A stretch of 64,000 nt of DNA from Ricinus communis (taxonomy: Eukaryota; Streptophyta; Magnoliopsida; Malpighiales; Euphorbiaceae). The notes under the pieces are model-generated. The model ran no database searches, was not told where the DNA came from, and saw nothing but the letters and a program-made list of their open reading frames with translations. Each line of letters starts with the position of its first letter. The stretch's first letter is position 1. The stretch is from the NCBI RefSeq assembly GCF_019578655.1, contig NC_063264.1:14496429-14560428 (forward strand), read 5' to 3'. A program made the position numbers and the translations under genes. Below are positions 58,481-64,000 of the stretch, piece by piece.

Positions 58481-60407
58481 GGGCTTAGCTTGATGATCAA
58501 GTAGGATGAGACATAAATCCACGGGCATAAGGGAGAACTCATGTTGTTTTCAACTCATCCAAGCATAATACAAGTGGTAATGGGACCATTTTGATGCTTG
58601 GGATGCATATAATGAAGTAATTTGGGTTGGAGTATTATTATGTAGGCTTACACAAATTTCTCCTTGTTTTCGTTCAGCGGGCTCATAAAATTTAGGACTA
58701 TGAAAGTTGTTGAATATTTAACTTCTCTCTAGTTCATGATTTTACTTTAGTTACAATAGAGAATATGAGCATCTTGATGTTTTTGGACGCATATAATGAA
58801 ATAATTTGGTTCAGAGTGTTATTAGGTAGGGCCACACGAATTCTCCCTTGTATTCGTTACGCTGGCTCTTAAAATTTTAAACTATGAGAATTGTTGACTA
58901 GTCAACTCCTCTCTAGTTCTCAATTTGAATTTAGTTTATTGATCTTTCTTTATTTATTTACTCATATTTATCTTTTAGTTTCTTCATACTATGGAATGAG
59001 GGCCTTCACACTATAAAAACTGCATGTAACCGAATACTTGAGGCTAATGAGCATATTATTTCAGTTTTCTACTTTGCGAGAAATCAAGTTATGGGTTCTT
59101 TCAAGAACTTTATGGACTTATCAACCCTCACACTAGAGAGCATAGACTTATTTCTCATGTACTCCCATTCTGGTGATCGAGTATTGATATTATTCTTTAA
59201 ATGTAGAAGTATTGATATCATTCTCCAAATGATCACAGACGAATTTTTTGGAGGAAAGAGAGAATGATGAGGATCGAGGCATTGCCCAAATATTCTAATT
59301 GAAGATTTGAACTAATGAAATCTCCACCATTCTGTATTCCTTTAGGCACAAGGGCACCAATGACATAAGGATTAGCATAAGGAATCATCCAAATGCTATT
59401 AACAAGCTTGACTGGTGGCATTGGGGCTTAGCTTGATGATCATGTAGGACGAGACGTTAATACACTCGCATAAGGGAGAAATCATATTATTTTCAATTGA
59501 TCCAAGCGTAACCCAATTGGAATCCGACTGTTTTAATATTTAGGATGCATATAATAAAGTAATTCGGTTCAGAGTGTTATTAGGTAGGCCCATGCAAATT
59601 TCTCCTTAGATTCGTTAAGCTCATTCTTAAAATTTGGGACTATAAGATTTGTTGAGTAGTCGACTCCTCTTCTTGATTTAACTTTAGTTTATTCATCTTT
59701 CTTTATTTATTCATTTATATTTAGCTTCTAGTTTATTCTTCTTATGGAATGAGGGTTTTCGCATTATAAAAATCGTATGCAACCGAGTACTTGAGGCTAG
59801 TGAGCATAATATTTTAATTTTTTACCTTGCAGGAAATCAAGTTATGGGTTCTTTCAAGAACTTTGAGGACTTATTAATACTCATGCTAGTGAGCATAAAC
59901 TTATCGCTTATGCCTTCCATTCTTTTGATTGAGTATTGATATCATTCTCCGAATGATCGAGTATTGATATCATTCTATAAATGATCACAGACGAATCTTT
60001 TAAAGGAAACAAAGAATGACGAGAATCGAGGCACACCCAAATATTCAGATTCAAGACTTGGACCAATGGAATCTTCATCATTCCTTGTTCCTCTAGGCAC
60101 AATAGCACTTGATGACATAAACATTAACATAAGGAATGATGAGAAAGAAATTAACAAGCTTGACCGGTGGCATTAGGGTTTAGCTTGATGATCATGCAGG
60201 ACGAGACATAAATCCACTCGCATAAGGAAGAAGTCATGTTGTTTTCTTCTAATCTAAGCGTAATACAATTGAGAATGTGATTGTTTTTATGTATGGGAGA
60301 CATAAAATGAAGTAATTTGACTCGAAGTGTTATTAGGTAGGCCCAAGCAAATTTCTCCTTGGATTCTTAAAATTTAGGACTACGAGAGTTGTTGACCAGT
60401 CAACTTC
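58481..60407 (-). repeat. Repeat A array, inverted copies
   Basis: Resumes the copy interrupted at 57766. Anchors near 58606, 58789, 59546 and 60301, so one short unit and units of about 0.75 kb. Two of these units contain a small duplication of 'gagtattgatatcattct' near 59180-59225 and 59935-59975. It ends at 60407 in an LTR of the non-autonomous family. No gene. Confidence 0.85.
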
Positions 60408-60920
60408 TCAATTAGGCTTCTTACTTTGTTATTTTGGAAGTCTTTTATCATTTCCTTTTAGAATAGGTTTTTTATTATTTCCTAATTAGGCATAGTTCCT
60501 TATTTTTTTAGGAAAGCGCCTATTTAGCATATACTTTAGTTAACTTCTATTTAGTTTATTTTCTCTATGTAAATAGGAAATGAGGGTCATGTATTTGTCT
60601 ATTTAAATCATATATAGCCGAAAATGGCAAAAGTTAATGAATGAATATTTTGAGTTAAACATATTTGTGAGAGTAATTCTTGCTTGGTTCTTTGGAGGAA
60701 CTTCGAACTTACCAAGAACTTCTTGTACCGTTCAACATCAACTTATCACTCACCTTCTAATTTTCTTGAGTGTGGCATCAACAATCTTTCTTATACCAAG
60801 GCTCAAAATACAAGTTATATTTGGGTCAAGGTCATAAAAGTTCAGATTTAACTTTCTTAGGAATCTTATTCCAATTCCGTGCGTTGGTCTTATCACAGAT
60901 TGCCAAGGTTAACATCATTT

Positions 60921-60932
60921 AGTATCAGAGCT
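60921..60932 (+). promoter_or_regulatory. Primer-binding site, degenerate tRNA-Met type
   Basis: Reads TAGTATCAGAGC, one mismatch from the tRNA-Met site, 3 nt after the CA end of the 5' LTR. Confidence 0.75.
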
Positions 60933-61002
60933 AAGTCTCTAAATCTAATCTATCTATCTTTACTTTATTATTGATATAAGAAATAGCAGAAAAAAGATAG
61001 AA

Positions 61003-61300
61003 GATGTTCCAAAGCTTGGAGTTTTATTTTAATGAAGTTCAACATCAGCTTAAAAGAATGGAGAAGAAATTGGATAAGCTGGATGGGCATCGTAATCGAA
61101 TGGAAAGAAATTCTAGAAGACGACAACAACACTATTCCAATGTGCAAGAATATGAACATATGGAAACATTCTAAGATATATATGATAGGTTACAAAGAGA
61201 GCAACAAGAAGAAGTTTCTAAAAAGCCAAACCATGAAGTTTTTAAAGTGGCCACATATGATGAACAAGTTTCCATTGATGATGCCCCACCTATATTACTA
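61003..61300 (+). pseudogene. gag-like coiled-coil start of the non-autonomous element
   Basis: From ATG at 61003 the frame reads MFQSLEFYFNEVQHQLKRME, then KKLDKLDGHRNRMERNSRRR and QEYEHMETF, a stop near 61173, then DIYDRLQREQQEEVSKKPNH. It is highly charged with heptad-like spacing, as at the N-terminus of many plant Ty3 gag proteins. The same reading in 35124-35832 shows this is the coding frame; the open frame 61032-61313 is a shadow in another frame. Confidence 0.55.
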
Positions 61301-61323
61301 TCATAAATCATGATGGTGATATT

Positions 61324-61605
61324 ATGAATGATAAACTTAATACATCGACTCTAATAAAAGATGTTAAGTCTGAAATTGAGTCAATTGTTGAGCCTATGCC
61401 ATTGGTGGAAGATGATTTCAAGAAAATTGTGCAAGACGATCGAACTAGTGTTGGAAATTTCATAGATGGAAAGTTGTTTTGTTATTTGTTAATTAATAGT
61501 GTTGGAAATTTCATAGATGGAAAGTTGTTTTATTATTTGTTAACTAATAATGATGATTCTCTTAGTCAATATTTTACTATAGATTTGAAATTACCAATTA
61601 CATAA
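61324..61605 (+). CDS. Unrecognised 93-codon frame, non-autonomous element
   Basis: Reads MNDKLNTSTLIKDVKSEIES, VEPMPLVEDDFKKIVQDD, then SVGNFIDGKLF twice and NNDDSLSQYFTIDLKLPIT. The 35-kb copy preserves much of it (DVKSEIHSIVEPMPLIEDDF, LLTNNNDSLS, ITDLKLSIT) with stops. A 51-bp tandem duplication at 61447-61548 adds 17 residues in frame. It occupies the place of the enzyme domains. It is acidic, with no domain I recognise. It may be a family-specific protein or a remnant of captured sequence. Confidence 0.4.
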   Translation: MNDKLNTSTLIKDVKSEIESIVEPMPLVEDDFKKIVQDDRTSVGNFIDGKLFCYLLINSVGNFIDGKLFYYLLTNNDDSLSQYFTIDLKLPIT

Positions 61606-61978
61606 TAATCAATGTCATTTGTCTTCAAGCATTGGATGAGCATGGAAGAGTAGAGGCATGAAAAGAGGTTCGCATTTCATACTTCAATAAAGAAGATTCG
61701 AGGTTGAATATTTTCGAAGAAATGGACAATGATGCAGATCTAATAAGAATAATTAAAGCTTTTGAAATGCATGAGATTTTGTGAATGCAAAGATTATGTA
61801 AAAGAAATCAATTTGCCTTATTTAGGCAAATTCATACAATGCCAATGTCAAATACCTTAGTACAATATCCAATTATGAAAAAAATATGGATGTACAAGAT
61901 TGGTGGATTTGGGGCGTGATATGAAAGATATATGCATGAAAATATCAAACCTTTGGTTGGCCAAACTATGCATGATCA

Positions 61979-63203
61979 TCAAAACGGTTGCATTCCCGCT
62001 TGTATTATACTTGGATTAATTAAAAATAACATGATTTCTCTCTTGCGCGCGTGGATTTACTTCTCATCCTCCTTAATCATCAAGTCATGCCCCAATCCAC
62101 TGGCCAAGCTTGTCAATTGTGTTCCCATAATTCTTATGCCAATCCTTACATCATTAGGAGTCCTTGTGCCTAGAGGAACAAGGAATGATAGAGATCCCAA
62201 TGGTGCAAATCCTGAATCAGAATATCTAAGCATTCCTAAATACTCGGTGTTCGATCTTTCCTCTAAAAGATTGCTCTATGATCATTCGGAGAATAATATC
62301 AATGCTCGATCAACTAATTTTCTTTTTTCATATTTTTCCAAGCATTGGATCGGTACGTATGACTGTTGCTTCCACGCACTATAACTCAACACTCATGTTT
62401 ATACTTACCAAATAAAACCAAACTATTATACTAAATATTGATTAGAAAGGGACGAACAAAAAAAATGAAGAAATGAGAACATAGGTAAGATCTCAGATCT
62501 AATAACTTCTTTATTCTCTTTCATACAGCTAAGTGTAAGGATCAAATAATATGCTTACTAGCCTCAAATATTCGGTTAAATGTGGTTTTCATAATGCAAA
62601 AGCCCTCCTTCCATAAGAAGAAGAAACTACAAGCTAAATTTGTATAAATAAGTAAATAAAGATGAATAAACTAAAATCAGAAATCAAGGAGCAGTTGAGT
62701 GGTCAACAACTTCCATATTCCTAAATTTTATGAGTGAGCTTAACAAAAATAAGGAAAAATTCGCATGGGCTTATCTAATAACACTTCGGCCCAAATTACT
62801 TCATTATATCTGTCCCACATATCAAAACGCGTGCATTCCCACTTATATTAATATAAAGTAACATGGTTTCTCCCTTATGTGCATGGATTTGAGTCTCGTC
62901 TTACTTGATCATCAAGTCACACCCCAATGCCACCAGTCAAACTTGTCAATTGTGTTTCCATGATTTCTTACACCAATCGTTGTAGCATCAAGAGTCCTTG
63001 TACCTAGAGGAACAAGAAATGAGAGGAATAAAGAATGATTGAGATTTTAATGGTGCAAAACCTGAATTAGAATATTGGAGCGTGTCTCGATTCTCGTTGT
63101 TTCCTCTTTCCTTTAGAAGATTCCTATGCAATCATTCAAAGAATGATATCAATACTCGATCAACTAATTTTCTTTCTCTGCATTTCTCCAAGCATTGGAT
63201 CAT
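61979..63203 (+). repeat. Repeat A array, direct copies
   Basis: Plus-oriented, from 'aaaacggttgcattcccgc', through a unit with the deletion at about 62546 shared with 26556 and 43990, the anchor near 62802, and a second partial unit that stops after 'aagcattggatca' at 63203. Confidence 0.85.
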
Positions 63204-64000
63204 GATGGACTATTGATGCAACTACACCTAAGGCAGTGAACCTATCGATATAGTCTAGCACTAATGGAGAGTATCAAGGTCGTATCCCCTAGGGAATAGA
63301 TGAACCTAAAACTACTACTGTACTAAGTGTTATCTAACCTTGAACAAATGGTGAAAGGTCAACTAAACTAGAAACTAGAAATGATGAAATGCAAAAGTAA
63401 AATGCCAAACAAATTGAAAAGATAATGAAGCTAACACAGGAAAAAAGCAAACCCAAACAGGACCTATTTGCAATGGAATTACTAAAAGTGATTATCTTGA
63501 TTACCAAATTGATTAACCCAAAGGCTAGCCAATTAACCTTATCTCTAAGTGTTATTAACCAGTTCTTGCTTAATCAAGTTCCGATTGTTTAATGAATTTC
63601 TCAATACCAATTAGACAATCCAAGCAACACTCAACTCATCGTTTCAAGTAAAATAAAATAATTTTTTTTTACTGAAAAGCAAGAAGGATTACAAATTGGT
63701 AATCTAATAATCAAAACAAATAAAAAACAATCCATCAACAATAGGAACCCTAGTCAGCTCTAGTTACTCATACATATAAAAAAACATAACTAGAAGAGAA
63801 GAAAAATAGAAATGAGATTGAATGCTTCAGAACCTGTACACCCTTCTCTCGAATCAAAGTGGACAGCGCCAAAATCAGATTGAATGCTTCAAAATCCATC
63901 TCCTCGATCTTTTAAACAAGCTTGAGTCTCCTCAAATTTGTCCTTCAATATGTGAAAATGGTCTCCCAAGGTCAGTCAAGAAGTCTAGAAAGCGAAAGGT
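63204..64000 (-). mobile_element. Edge of an unassigned element, probably an LTR
   Basis: Unrelated to repeat A, with a sharp junction after 'aagcattggatca'. The first 110 bp ('tgatgcaactacacctaagg ... gtcgtatcccctaggg') resemble the ends of minus-oriented LTRs of plant retroelements, but I cannot name the family. No coding region is visible. A short direct repeat, 'agattgaatgcttca', occurs near 63816 and 63871. The element continues past the window. Confidence 0.35.

Larger units (their letters stand above)
60408..61978 (+). mobile_element. Truncated second copy of the non-autonomous LTR element
   Basis: The 3' part of a 5' LTR (60408-60917, ending gttaacatca), a tRNA-Met-like primer site (TAGTATCAGAGC, 60921-60932), an internal region of about 790 bp, and the 5' part of a 3' LTR (about 61730-61978). 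The internal and LTR sequences follow 34138-36807 block by block. Both ends are cut by repeat A, minus on the left and plus on the right, without a target duplication. Confidence 0.8.

Noticed and set aside
9..63200. Heat-shock-element-like palindrome 'ggttcttgaaagaacc' in A and LTR-G as a regulatory site
   Set aside because: Only a two-unit TTCnnGAA match, common by chance in AT-rich DNA and often mutated between copies.

Overview
The window is nuclear DNA of a flowering plant, probably a eudicot. It is AT-rich, it shows no intact host gene, and essentially all of it is nested and broken retroelement and tandem-repeat DNA of the kind found in pericentromeric heterochromatin. The plant assignment rests on Ty3/gypsy gag-pol relics, including a chromodomain tail, and on a Cassandra-type TRIM element with a 5S-RNA-derived domain and a tRNA-Met primer-binding site. 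No reading frame looks like a functional cellular protein, and I see no tRNA or rRNA gene.

The matrix of the window is one unnamed repeat family, called repeat A here. Its unit is about 1.0 kb, with shortened units of about 0.2 kb and 0.75 kb. It covers roughly a third of the window: plus orientation at 1-4386, 12279-12857, 26286-28934, 44788-45616, 53375-53955 and 61979-63203; minus orientation at 4431-4836, 32520-34137, 36808-37421, 42118-44787, 45617-46729, 55530-57766 and 58481-60407. Most other elements sit between or inside A copies. In two cases a target-site duplication (TSD) proves insertion into A (34138-36807 and 57767-58480).

Layout: 1-4836 repeat A with a head-to-head inversion at 4387-4495; 4837-7896 rearranged retroelement pieces (LTR-C, PR-RT linker, and a minus-strand copy of a large LTR family, LTR-T); 7897-12980 a composite of pol pseudogene, LTR, pol tail, LTR, repeat A and LTR-C; 12858-20800 a minus-strand gag-pol relic split by a 2.94-kb solo LTR-T with a 5-bp TSD; 20801-21730 its leader; 21731-26284 a satellite of 39-bp monomers in two opposed arrays; 26286-28934 repeat A; 28935-32519 a chromodomain-bearing Ty3 relic with one inverted LTR half and one complete 2.3-kb LTR; 32520-37421 repeat A carrying a complete 2.67-kb non-autonomous LTR element; 37422-42117 a second minus-strand gag-pol relic; 42118-46729 repeat A; 46730-48894 a Cassandra solo LTR, a Tekay-like RT-RNase H relic and an LTR-T fragment; 48895-54080 a second copy of the 7897-12980 composite; 54080-55529 a minus-strand LTR with retroelement sequence on both sides; 55530-60407 repeat A with a Cassandra TRIM; 60408-61978 a truncated second copy of the non-autonomous element; 61979-63203 repeat A; 63204-64000 the edge of an unassigned element.

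Nothing here works as a pathway. The window records amplification: an old A array was inverted, invaded by at least five retroelement families, and then duplicated in blocks. The strongest leads are the 39-bp higher-order satellite, the roughly 5-kb composite present twice with the same chimeric junctions, the non-autonomous LTR element with its own internal reading frame, and repeat A itself, whose minus strand has LTR-like signals.
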